64,000 nucleotides of DNA. It comes from Hymenobacter cyanobacteriorum (lineage in GTDB: Bacteria; Bacteroidota; Bacteroidia; Cytophagales; Hymenobacteraceae). Positions 23,020-31,155 of the stretch are shown one piece after another. Positions within the stretch are counted from its first letter, which is position 1. Each line of letters opens with the position of its first letter. The notes beneath the pieces are model-generated. The model had not been told where the DNA came from, did no database searches, and worked only from the letters and a program-made list of their open reading frames with translations. The stretch covers positions 1,054,001 through 1,118,000 of the forward strand of contig NZ_JALBGC010000001.1 of NCBI RefSeq assembly GCF_022631375.1, read 5' to 3'. The position numbers and the translations under genes are program-made.

Positions 23020-25899
23020 ATGCGCCGTTTTCGACATCCGCGTTTGGCCCGGCGGGCCGCTGCTCCGGCCGTGCGCCGCGTGGCCGCGCGGCCAGCCAGT
23101 GCCGACCAAGCTTCTGCCCCTACCTTTTCGGAGTCGCCCATCTTCAGCCAGGGCCTGGCCGACCAAGTGCCGCTCATCCTTTTCACCTACGACCTGCAGC
23201 AGCAGCGCCTGAAGCACTGCAACCGCCACTGCCAGACCGTGCTGGGCTACAGCAGCGCCGAGATGCTGGCCTTTGGCAGCCGGCTGGCCACTGAGCTGAT
23301 GCATCCTGACTCGCGGGCGCAGCTGCAGCGACACGACGTGCTGGCCCGGCTGGCCTCGCACCAGCAGGTAAGCTGGGACTGCCGCTTCCGACACCGCGAC
23401 GGTAGCTGGCGCTGGCTGCGCATCCGGCTGCGGGTTGGGGCCGTCGACGCCGATGGCACTCCGACCGAGCTAATGGGCAGCGCGGAGGACGTGACCCGGC
23501 ACCGCGCGGCCATTGCCGAGCTGCGCCACAACCGCCACCTGCTGCGGCGCATCGTGGACCTGGTGCCCAACCTGCTCACGATTTACGACCTGGGCCAGCG
23601 CCGCACCACCTATGCCAACCGCCACGTCGAGCAGCTGCTGGGCTACACCAGCGACGAGCTGATGGCTTTCCCCGACGGCGAACTGCTGCCGACGGTGCTA
23701 CTGCCCCACTCGCACCAGCTGATGGACGAGCACATGGCCGAAATGGCCAAGCTGGCCAATGGTGAAACCCGCACCCTGGAATACAGCCTGCGCCACCGCG
23801 ACGGCTCGGTTCGCTGGCTGCGCACCACGCACATCCCGTTCATGCGCGACGCGCAGGGCCGGGTGCTGAACCTGCTGGGCGTGTCGGAAGACATTACCGA
23901 GCGCCGGGCCGTTGATGAACAGCACGAACAGGCCACCACGCACCTGGCCGAACAGCACCGCCTGTTCCGGCAGGTTATCGATGCCCTGCCCCACCCCGTG
24001 TACCTGAAAGACCACACCGGCCGCTACCTGCTGGCCAATGAGGCCATGGCCACGGTATTTGGCATGACCCCCGACGAGCTGGGCCGCATGACCCCGCCGC
24101 CCCAGCTGGTGGCGCCCGACGACTGGGCCCGCTACCAGCAGCAGGACGAGCAGGTGCTGCGCACCGGCCAGGACCTGACCCTGGAAGAATCGGTGCTGCT
24201 GCCCGATGGCAGCACCCTCTGGTTCAGCAGCGTGAAGCGGCTGTTTCTGGGGGCCGACGGCCAGGGGCAGGTGCTGGGCGTGGACAGCAACATCACGGAG
24301 CTGAAACGGACCCAGCAGGCCCTGGAGGCGGCTATTGCGGCGGCTCAGGTAGACGCCCAGGCCAAAGAAGACTTCCTGGCCAACATGAGCCACGAAATCC
24401 GCACGCCGCTGCACGGCATTCTGGGCCTGACGGGCGTGCTGGCCAAAACCACCCTCAGCCGCAGCCAGCACGACTACCTGCGCCTGCTGGGCGAGTCGGC
24501 CGAGCACCTGCTTACCGTTCTCAACGACGTGCTGACCACCGCTCGGCTAGGAGCCGGCAAGCTGCAGCCCGAGTCGACCGCGTTCAGCCCCGACGAGCTG
24601 CTGCGCGGCTGCGCGGCCCTGCTGCGCCCGCGGGCCCGCGAAAAGACGCTGCGCCTGCGCGTGGACAAGCCCACGGCCCTGCCGCTGGTGCTCGGCGACC
24701 CGCACCGCCTGCGCCAGGTGCTGCTGAACCTGGTCAGCAACGCCATCAAATTCACCGAAACCGGGCAGGTGCGCCTGAGCTGCCGCCTGGTGGCCGGCCC
24801 CGCCAGTGCGGCCGAGGCGGCGGGCACGGTCTGGCTGCGCTTCGTGGTGAGCGACACCGGCGTGGGCATCGCTCCGGAAGCGCTGGACAAGATATTCGAG
24901 CCTTTTGCCCAGGCCGCCGCCAGTACCGACCGCGAATACGGCGGCTCGGGCCTGGGCCTGAGCATCTCGGAGGGCCTGGTGCAGCTGATGGGTGGCACCC
25001 TGCGCGTGTGCAGCGAGCCGGGGGCCGGCAGCACTTTTTCCTTTACCCTGCCGCTGGTGCTGGGCACGTCGGAAACGGTTTCGCCCCCCCCGCCGAGCAC
25101 ACCGGATGCCGTGACGCCCGAGGCCGGCCGCCTGCTGCTGGTGGAAGACAACCTCGTGAACAGCCTGCTGGCCGAAACCGTGCTGCGCAACTGGGGCTGG
25201 CAGGTGACCACAGCCGCCAGTGGCCCGGCGGCCATCAAGCTCTTCGAGCATCGCCAGTTCGATGTTGTCCTGATGGACATTCAGATGCCGGGCATGGATG
25301 GCGAAACGGCCGCCCGCGCCCTGCAGGCCCACCCCGACGCGGCCCGGGCCGCCACGCCCATTATTGCCCTCACAGCCCGGGCGCAGGCGGGCGAATCCGA
25401 GCGCCTGCAGGCGGCCGGGTTTGCCGGCTACCTGGCCAAGCCCTACCGCGAAGAGCAGCTGCTCGAAACCATCCGCACCGTGCTGGCCCGCACCAATCAG
25501 GCAGCCGAGCCCGTTATTGCATACCACAAGTCCACTTCCATGCCTTCCGAAACACCCCTCTACGACCTTAGCAATGTGCGCCAGCTGGTGCGCAACGACG
25601 AAGCCATTGTGCGCCGGCTGGCCTGGGCCTTCATCGAAACCACGCCCGCCATCCTCACTGCCCTCGACGAAGCCCTGACAGCGGCTAACTGGGAGGCCGT
25701 GGGCGATGCCGCCCACCACCTCAAAAGCTCGCTCGACGGCCTGGGCGTGGCAAGCCTGCGCCACGTCATCCGCGAGGTGGAAGCCTATGGCGATACCCCG
25801 CCCGAACCCACCCACGCTGCCCAGCAGGTAACGCTGGTGCGCACCACCACCGAGCAGGTGATGGCGGCGCTGCGCCAGGAGTTTCCAGAGCAGCACTAG
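23020..25899 (+). CDS. PAS-domain hybrid histidine kinase with receiver and HPt domains
   Basis: 959 residues with no membrane segments, so a cytoplasmic sensor. Three PAS/PAC units lie at about 45-165, 170-295 and 310-430 (each ends in a GxxxDIT-like element such as SEDITER). HisKA follows with phospho-acceptor His458 ([12 protein letters not shown]), then the HATPase (NAIKF, DTGVGI, GGSGLGL) to about 680. A receiver domain at 703-825 has Asp753 ([12 protein letters not shown]), and an HPt domain at 845-955 has a likely His899 (AAHHLKSS). This is a full intramolecular phosphorelay. The HPt may pass phosphate to the adjacent sigma-54 regulator. The signal is unknown. The first 40 residues are Arg/Ala-rich and the true start may be further in. 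Confidence 0.93.
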   Translation: MRRFRHPRLARRAAAPAVRRVAARPASADQASAPTFSESPIFSQGLADQVPLILFTYDLQQQRLKHCNRHCQTVLGYSSAEMLAFGSRLATELMHPDSRAQLQRHDVLARLASHQQVSWDCRFRHRDGSWRWLRIRLRVGAVDADGTPTELMGSAEDVTRHRAAIAELRHNRHLLRRIVDLVPNLLTIYDLGQRRTTYANRHVEQLLGYTSDELMAFPDGELLPTVLLPHSHQLMDEHMAEMAKLANGETRTLEYSLRHRDGSVRWLRTTHIPFMRDAQGRVLNLLGVSEDITERRAVDEQHEQATTHLAEQHRLFRQVIDALPHPVYLKDHTGRYLLANEAMATVFGMTPDELGRMTPPPQLVAPDDWARYQQQDEQVLRTGQDLTLEESVLLPDGSTLWFSSVKRLFLGADGQGQVLGVDSNITELKRTQQALEAAIAAAQVDAQAKEDFLANMSHEIRTPLHGILGLTGVLAKTTLSRSQHDYLRLLGESAEHLLTVLNDVLTTARLGAGKLQPESTAFSPDELLRGCAALLRPRAREKTLRLRVDKPTALPLVLGDPHRLRQVLLNLVSNAIKFTETGQVRLSCRLVAGPASAAEAAGTVWLRFVVSDTGVGIAPEALDKIFEPFAQAAASTDREYGGSGLGLSISEGLVQLMGGTLRVCSEPGAGSTFSFTLPLVLGTSETVSPPPPSTPDAVTPEAGRLLLVEDNLVNSLLAETVLRNWGWQVTTAASGPAAIKLFEHRQFDVVLMDIQMPGMDGETAARALQAHPDAARAATPIIALTARAQAGESERLQAAGFAGYLAKPYREEQLLETIRTVLARTNQAAEPVIAYHKSTSMPSETPLYDLSNVRQLVRNDEAIVRRLAWAFIETTPAILTALDEALTAANWEAVGDAAHHLKSSLDGLGVASLRHVIREVEAYGDTPPEPTHAAQQVTLVRTTTEQVMAALRQEFPEQH

Positions 25900-25905
25900 G
25901 CGCGC

Positions 25906-26994
25906 ATGGCTCTTCCGCTGCCCGTGGCCGCTGCCTTTCCGCCCATCGTGCTCGATGCCGTGGTAATTGGCGCGGGCCAGGCTGGGCTGGCCGCAGCGTA
26001 CTACCTGCGAAAGCGCGGCGTGAACTTTCGGATACTGGAGGCCGCGCCCAACGTGGGCGCCGCCTGGGCCGCCCGCTACGATTCGCTGCAATTGTTCTCG
26101 CCGGCCTGGGCCAGCGGGCTGCCCGGCCGCCCCTGGCCCGGCAGCCCGCTACGCTACCCCACCCGCGACGAAACCGTGGCCTACCTGCGCGACTACGCGG
26201 CCCATTTCAGCTTTCCGATTGATACCGGACAGCGGGTAACGCGCCTGGTTCCGGCCCCCGGCCAGCCGGGCTACGCGGTGCACACCGCTGCCGGCCGCAC
26301 CTATCTGGCGCGCTACGTTATTATTGCCACCGGCCCCTACGTGCAGCCCAACGTACCGATTTGGGCCAGCCAGCTGGCCGCCGGTATGGTGCAACTGCAC
26401 AGCCGCGACTACCAGCGCCCGGCCCAACTGCCCGGCACCGGCCCGGTGGCCGTGGTGGGCAGCGGCAACTCGGCCCTGCAGATTGCCGCCGACCTGGCCG
26501 CCACCGGCCGTCCCGTATTCGCTGCTTATGACGAGCGCACCAACGCCGCCCCCAACAACCAGCTCATCTGGGCCGGCATGACCCTGACGGGTTTTCTGCG
26601 GGTGCCGCGCCACACGGCGCTGGGCCGGTGGCTCCACAGCAAGCCCGACGGTGTGGTGAGCGGCGACCTGGACCACCTGCGCAGCTTCGCCAACGTAACC
26701 TTCATCGGCCGGGCCACGGGCGTGCTGCCCGGCGGCATCATTCGGGGCGAAAAGGCAGCTACGCCGCCGCTGGAGGCCGTGGTATGGGCCACCGGCTACC
26801 GGCCCCACTACCCGTGGATTGAATTACCTATTCTGGCTCCCGATGGCAGTCCGCAGCACCAGCGCGGCCTCACCGCCGCGCCCGGCGTGGCCTTTCTGGG
26901 CCTGAGCTGGCTCGATACCCGCAGCTCGGCTTTGCTGAATGGCGCCGGGGCCGATGCCAGGCGCGTGGTGGCGGCGCTGCTGGCTGGGCAGTAG
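25906..26994 (+). CDS. FAD/NAD(P)-dependent flavoprotein monooxygenase-like oxidoreductase
   Basis: 362 residues. An N-terminal FAD-binding Rossmann fold has VVIGAGQAGLAAAYYL near residues 20-35, and a second dinucleotide (NADPH) site is VAVVGSGNSALQIA near 182-195. The LEAAPNVGAAW and late VVWATGYRPHYPW elements are typical of the FMO/CzcO/TrkA-like single-component monooxygenase family. A substrate cannot be named; candidates include siderophore or sulfur-compound N/S-oxidation or simple reductase activity. It starts 6 bases after the histidine kinase stop and is surely cotranscribed with it, which may indicate redox-linked signalling or just operon hitch-hiking. Confidence 0.82.
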   Translation: MALPLPVAAAFPPIVLDAVVIGAGQAGLAAAYYLRKRGVNFRILEAAPNVGAAWAARYDSLQLFSPAWASGLPGRPWPGSPLRYPTRDETVAYLRDYAAHFSFPIDTGQRVTRLVPAPGQPGYAVHTAAGRTYLARYVIIATGPYVQPNVPIWASQLAAGMVQLHSRDYQRPAQLPGTGPVAVVGSGNSALQIAADLAATGRPVFAAYDERTNAAPNNQLIWAGMTLTGFLRVPRHTALGRWLHSKPDGVVSGDLDHLRSFANVTFIGRATGVLPGGIIRGEKAATPPLEAVVWATGYRPHYPWIELPILAPDGSPQHQRGLTAAPGVAFLGLSWLDTRSSALLNGAGADARRVVAALLAGQ

Positions 26995-27133
26995 GCGCGA
27001 AGACAGGCCCACTGGCCCTCAGCCCGAATGCCCAAATCTTATTGAAACCTGCTGACCATTTTCGGGGTTGAAGAACCAGAAGCCCGCCCCGAACGGCGCG
27101 GCCCGTTATCCACCCGCCATTCCTATTCGCATC

Positions 27134-27241
27134 ATGTTTATCTTCATGCTCGGCCTGTTGCTCGTCACGGCCATCCTCGCGCTCAAAACCGCTTCCGAAG
27201 TAAAAGAAATGCTGGTACCCGTTCCCGTACGGGCCCGCTAG
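27134..27241 (+). CDS. Small 35-residue single-pass membrane peptide
   Basis: ATG at 27134, TAG at 27239-27241. The sequence begins with a hydrophobic segment (MFIFMLGLLLVTAILAL) and continues with a charged and proline-rich tail (KTASEVKEMLVPVPVRAR). It is followed after 20 bases by a strong terminator. High G/C at codon third positions, a membrane segment and a terminator in the right place support a real small gene. Its function is unknown; it may be the last cistron of the kinase-oxidoreductase operon. Confidence 0.5.
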   Translation: MFIFMLGLLLVTAILALKTASEVKEMLVPVPVRAR

Positions 27242-27261
27242 TTTTCGATTTAGCCGGACAC

Positions 27262-27291
27262 AAAAAAAGCAGCCTTCGGGCTGCTTTTTTT
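27262..27291. terminator. Bidirectional terminator
   Basis: AAAAAAAGCAGCC-TTCG-GGCTGCTTTTTTT: perfect stem, stable tetraloop and T-tracts on both strands. It serves the plus-strand small ORF and the convergent minus-strand T9SS mini-protein gene. Confidence 0.92.
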
Positions 27292-27323
27292 ATGGTTAAC
27301 TCTGCTGAAAAATCAGCTGCTGA

Positions 27324-27713
27324 TTAACGAATAACCAGCTTGCACATCTGGCTGGTATTTTCGGCTTCGAGGCGCACGTAGTACAGACCGTTGGCAAATT
27401 TGCTCAGGTCGAGCATTTTGGTGTAGCGGTCGTTGAGCTCGGTTACGGTTTCGCGGTACATCACCGTGCCAATGACGTTAAGCACGCTCAACTCCACTTT
27501 TTTGCCCTGCAGGTTATTGATGGTGAGGTGCACAATGCCCGTGCTGGGGTTGGGGTACACGAGAAGGGTTTTGTTTTCGTCGCCGGGTTTGGCCTGCTGG
27601 CCGGGGCGGTGCCGTACCACGGCAGCCGCAGCCGGTGCAGCCGACTGAAGGGGCGCCAGGCCCAGGCCCAGGCAAGCACCGATGAGTAAAGTAAGTAAGT
27701 AGCGTTGCATCAT
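27324..27713 (-). CDS. Mini T9SS cargo: signal peptide plus sorting domain only
   Basis: 129 residues from the ATG at 27713 (or 27710). It consists of a signal peptide (RYLLTLLIGACLGLGLAP), an Ala- and Pro-rich linker with basic residues (to about residue 45), and a Por_Secre_tail sorting domain (LLVYPNPSTGIVHLTI..., ANGLYYVRLEAENTSQMCKL). No catalytic or binding domain is present. A likely promoter -7 box, TACCTTTG, lies on the minus strand at 27785-27792 and a terminator at 27262-27291. It may be a structural surface peptide, a T9SS decoy or regulator, or the remnant of a larger cargo. Confidence 0.78.
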   Translation of the reverse strand: MMQRYLLTLLIGACLGLGLAPLQSAAPAAAAVVRHRPGQQAKPGDENKTLLVYPNPSTGIVHLTINNLQGKKVELSVLNVIGTVMYRETVTELNDRYTKMLDLSKFANGLYYVRLEAENTSQMCKLVIR

Positions 27714-27784
27714 AACTAGAATTAGTGCCCCTGAGAATAAGCGCGGTGCGCTTGAACTTAACGTTAATTTTTGAATTTGGTTAG

Positions 27785-27792
27785 CAAAGGTA
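27785..27792 (-). promoter_or_regulatory. -7 promoter element for the mini T9SS gene
   Basis: TACCTTTG on the minus strand, full match to TAnnTTTG, about 70 bases upstream of the ATG; the -33 element is poor. It shows that a TTG start at 27771 for the divergent oxidoreductase gene would lie in promoter sequence. Confidence 0.4.
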
Positions 27793-27887
27793 CAAAATCG
27801 TTTCCGGTGCGACAGCAGGAATATATCAAAACCTCGATAAACCAAACTAATTTCGCCATTATTACTGGCTATTCGCCGACCAACTGC

Positions 27888-29006
27888 GTGGATGTACTCT
27901 TAATTGGCGGCGGCCTCGCCGGCCTGGCCGCGGCGCTGGACCTGAACGCCCGCGGGCACCGCGTGACACTGGTCGAGCGCAAGCAATACCCGTTTCACAA
28001 AGTATGCGGCGAGTACGTGAGCAACGAGGTGCTGCCCTACCTGCGCCGCCTCGGGGCCGACCCGGCCGAGCTGGCCCCGGCCGCCATTACGCAGTTTGTG
28101 CTGAGCTCGCCGGGCGGGCGTCTGCTCACGAGTCCGCTCGATTTGGGTGGTTTCGGGGTGAGCCGCTACCTGCTCGATGATTTCCTGTACCGGCTGGCCG
28201 TGGCCCGGGGCGTGATATTTTACCTGAAAAGCACGGTAACGGACGTGACTTTTGATACGACCGCCGACCGCCACACCGTGACGCTGGCCGACGGCCGCCA
28301 GCTCGGGGCCCGCGTGGTGCTGGGCACCTACGGCAAGCGCGCCGCCCTGGACCGCCAGCTGCAACGCCCGTTCTTCACCCAACGCTCGCCCTACCTCGGC
28401 GTGAAGTACCACCTGCGCCTGCCCGGCTTTGCGCGCGACGTAATTGCACTGCACAATTTCTCTGATGGTTACGCCGGCATTTCGGCCATTGAGGAAGACA
28501 AGCTGTGCTTCTGCTACCTCACTACCCGCGCCAACCTGAAGCAGCACGGTACCATCCCGGCGATGGAGCGCGAGGTGCTGGCCCGCAACCCGCGCCTGCG
28601 CGAGATTCTGGACGCAGCCGAAGTGCTGTACCCGCAACCGGAAGTCATCAACGAGATTTCCTTCGCCCCCAAGCAGCCCGTGGAGCAGCACGTGCTGATG
28701 GTGGGCGATGCGGCCGGCCTCATCACGCCGCTGTGCGGCAACGGCATGGCCATGGCGCTGCACGGCGCCGCGCTGGCGGCGGCGGCCACGCACGAGTTTT
28801 TGGTGGGCCACACGAGCCGGGCGCGGCTCGAGAGCAACTACGCCTGGGCCTGGCAGGCGCAATTTGGGGCGCGGCTGCGGGTGGGCCGGGCGGTGCAGCG
28901 GCTGTTTGGCGGGCCGGTGCTGAGCGAGCTGGTGGTGGGCGGCCTGCGCCACTGGCCGGCCGCCGTGCGGGCGCTGATGCGGCGCACCCACGGGCAGCCG
29001 TTTTAG
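27888..29006 (+). CDS. NAD(P)/FAD-dependent oxidoreductase, geranylgeranyl-reductase-like
   Basis: 372 residues from the GTG at 27888, which places the FAD-binding GGGLAGLAAALDL motif at the N-terminus; the frame has no ATG and is open back to a TTG at 27771. Features of the geranylgeranyl reductase/PHBH-type flavoproteins are VERKQYPFHKVCGEYVS, a middle FAD-contact region and the MVGDAAGLITPLCGNGMAMAL motif. It is the first gene of an operon with a type III PKS and a methyltransferase, a trio often conserved in Bacteroidota. It probably oxidises or reduces the polyketide product. Cytoplasmic or membrane-associated. Confidence 0.85.
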   Translation: MDVLLIGGGLAGLAAALDLNARGHRVTLVERKQYPFHKVCGEYVSNEVLPYLRRLGADPAELAPAAITQFVLSSPGGRLLTSPLDLGGFGVSRYLLDDFLYRLAVARGVIFYLKSTVTDVTFDTTADRHTVTLADGRQLGARVVLGTYGKRAALDRQLQRPFFTQRSPYLGVKYHLRLPGFARDVIALHNFSDGYAGISAIEEDKLCFCYLTTRANLKQHGTIPAMEREVLARNPRLREILDAAEVLYPQPEVINEISFAPKQPVEQHVLMVGDAAGLITPLCGNGMAMALHGAALAAAATHEFLVGHTSRARLESNYAWAWQAQFGARLRVGRAVQRLFGGPVLSELVVGGLRHWPAAVRALMRRTHGQPF

Positions 29007-29217
29007 CGGTGGGCGAATAAATCGGCCAACAACCGGAAATTCTACGGCAGTGCGGCAACGCCCACGCCAGAATGTTATTGGCCCGATTTTGCCGGGGCTG
29101 GCGATAAACGTGCTTCTTTTACCGTACGTATTAAAAAGCTATTAAAACCTGCGGCGCGCCTCGTCAGTTGCCCTCCGCAAACTTCCTTCTAATCCGACTT
29201 TCTAATTTATTCCCGGC

Positions 29218-30390
29218 ATGCCGAGTTATTTAGGTGCCATCGGCACTGCCAACCCTGCCCACCGCATTGCTCAGCCGCAGATTGCCGAGTTTATGGCCCG
29301 GGCCCTGCAGTTTGGCGAGAGCGACACGCGCAAATTGCGGGCGCTGTACCGGGTTTCGGGCATCGAGCACCGCTACTCGGTGCTGCCCGACTACGGCCGG
29401 CCGCTGGGTGAGTACACGTTTTTCCCCAATACCCCCACGCTGGAGCCGTTTCCGAGCGTAGGGCAGCGCATGGCCGCTTACCGCCGCGAAGCGCTGCCGT
29501 TGGCCGTGGAAGCGGTGCGCGCCAGCCTGGCCCAGGTGCCCGACGTGGACGCAGCCAGCATCACGCACCTCGTGACGGTGAGCTGCACGGGCATGTACGC
29601 GCCGGGGCTGGACATTGAGCTGGTGCAGGCGCTGGGCCTGCGGCCCGACGTGCGCCGCACCTGCGTGAACTTTATGGGCTGCTACGCGGCGGTGAATGCC
29701 ATCAAGCTGGCCGACGCTTTTTGCCGGGCCGATGCCGGAGCCCGCGTGCTGATTGTGAGCGTGGAGCTGTGCACGCTGCACTTCCAAAAAAGCCCCGAGG
29801 AAGACCACCTCATCAGCAACGCGCTGTTTGGCGACGGGGCGGCCGCCTGCCTGGTGCAGGCCCGGCCCCTGCCCGGTGGCGTGCCCAGCCTGTCGCTGGA
29901 CGGTTTTCATTGCGGGCTGGAGCCCGATGGACACGACGACATGGCCTGGCACATCAACGATTTTGGCTTCGAGATGACGCTGAGCAGCTACGTGCCCAAG
30001 CTGATTCAGCGGGGCATTGGGAAGCTGACGGATGGGCTGCTGGCCAGCCTGCCAGTGCAGCTGCGCGACATCCGGCATTTCGCCATTCACCCGGGCGGGC
30101 GCAAGATTCTGGAAACCATCGAGGCCGAATTGGGGCTGACGCGCGACGACAACCGCCACGCCTACCGCGTGCTGCGCAACTACGGCAACATGTCGTCGGC
30201 CACGGTGTTGTTTGTGCTGCGCGAGGTGCTGGCCGCCGCCACGCCCGCCGACCACGGCGCGCCGGTGCTCAGCTTCGCCTTCGGCCCGGGCCTGACGATG
30301 GAGGCCATGCTGCTGGGCCTGTGCGTGGCTCCGGCCACGCGCCACGCCGCCCACCAGCCCGCCACTGAAGTAGCCGAAGTGTTGTCGTAG
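29218..30390 (+). CDS. Type III polyketide synthase (chalcone/stilbene synthase family)
   Basis: 390 residues. It condenses an acyl-CoA starter with malonyl-CoA units without an acyl carrier protein. The catalytic triad is complete: Cys155 (CVNFMGCYAAVNA), His291 (HFAIHPGGRK) and Asn324 (NYGNMSSATV); the cyclisation-pocket motif GPGLTMEA is near the C-terminus. The bacterial clade and the neighbours (flavin oxidoreductase, methyltransferase) suggest alkylpyrones or alkylresorcinols made from long-chain starters, modified by methylation, but the product cannot be read from sequence. ATG at 29218; 6 bases before the methyltransferase. Confidence 0.93.
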   Translation: MPSYLGAIGTANPAHRIAQPQIAEFMARALQFGESDTRKLRALYRVSGIEHRYSVLPDYGRPLGEYTFFPNTPTLEPFPSVGQRMAAYRREALPLAVEAVRASLAQVPDVDAASITHLVTVSCTGMYAPGLDIELVQALGLRPDVRRTCVNFMGCYAAVNAIKLADAFCRADAGARVLIVSVELCTLHFQKSPEEDHLISNALFGDGAAACLVQARPLPGGVPSLSLDGFHCGLEPDGHDDMAWHINDFGFEMTLSSYVPKLIQRGIGKLTDGLLASLPVQLRDIRHFAIHPGGRKILETIEAELGLTRDDNRHAYRVLRNYGNMSSATVLFVLREVLAAATPADHGAPVLSFAFGPGLTMEAMLLGLCVAPATRHAAHQPATEVAEVLS

Positions 30391-30395
30391 CGTCC

Positions 30396-31154
30396 GTGGC
30401 CGTGGTTTCTCCCGTACTCTCTCGCCCCGCCCCCGTCGATTTGGCGGTGCGCGCCACTGGCCCCGAGCTGATGGACGACCTGACGCTGGCCACCGAGGCG
30501 CTGCGCCAGAATCTCGACGAGCTCGAAACCATCAATACCTGGCTAGGCGGCTACGCGCCGGTGCTGAACGCGCTGGAACGGCTGCGACCGCGCTTTCCGG
30601 CTGGCCGGCCGCTGCGCGTGGCCGACCTGGGCAGCGGCGGCGGCGACACGCTGCGCCACGTGGCCCGCTGGGCGCGCAACAACGGCGTGGCGGTGGAGCT
30701 AACGGGAATTGACGCCAACGCTTTCATGCTGGAATACGCCACGGCCAAAAGCCGGGCGTTTCCCGAAATCAGCTACCGGCAGTTCGATATTTTCTCGTCC
30801 GAGTTTCAGGCCGAGCCGTTCGACATTCTGACTTGCAGCCTGTTCTGCCACCATTTCAGCGACGAGGAGCTGGTGACGCTGCTGCGGCAGTGGCAGGCGC
30901 AAGCCGGGCTGGCCGTCATCATCAACGACCTGCACCGGCACTGGCTGGCCTACTACAGCATCAAGTGGCTGACGCGGCTGCTGGGCGGCTCGTACCTAGT
31001 GCAGCACGATGCGCCGCTGTCGGTGGCTCGGGCCTTCCGGCGTGCCGATTGGGTGGCGTTGCTGGCACAGGCCGGTATCGTGCGCTACGAGTTGCGCTGG
31101 CGCTGGGCGTTTCGCTGGCAGTTGGTGGTTTATCCGGCGGGCAGCCCGGGCTAG
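30396..31154 (+). CDS. SAM-dependent methyltransferase of the type III PKS operon
   Basis: 252 residues with a GTG start at 30396. The class I methyltransferase fold is shown by motif I VADLGSGGGDTL (about residue 70), the acidic LTGIDANAFML, and FDILTCSLFCHHFSDEEL. The N-terminal part (GPELMDDLTLATEALRQNL...INTWLGG) matches the form that accompanies type III PKS genes in Bacteroidota. It probably O- or C-methylates the polyketide, as BpsB does for BpsA pyrones in Bacillus. The start is 6 bases after the PKS stop, implying coupling. It converges with the TonB-like gene, with just one base between the two stop codons. Confidence 0.87.
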   Translation: MAVVSPVLSRPAPVDLAVRATGPELMDDLTLATEALRQNLDELETINTWLGGYAPVLNALERLRPRFPAGRPLRVADLGSGGGDTLRHVARWARNNGVAVELTGIDANAFMLEYATAKSRAFPEISYRQFDIFSSEFQAEPFDILTCSLFCHHFSDEELVTLLRQWQAQAGLAVIINDLHRHWLAYYSIKWLTRLLGGSYLVQHDAPLSVARAFRRADWVALLAQAGIVRYELRWRWAFRWQLVVYPAGSPG

Positions 31155-31155
31155 G

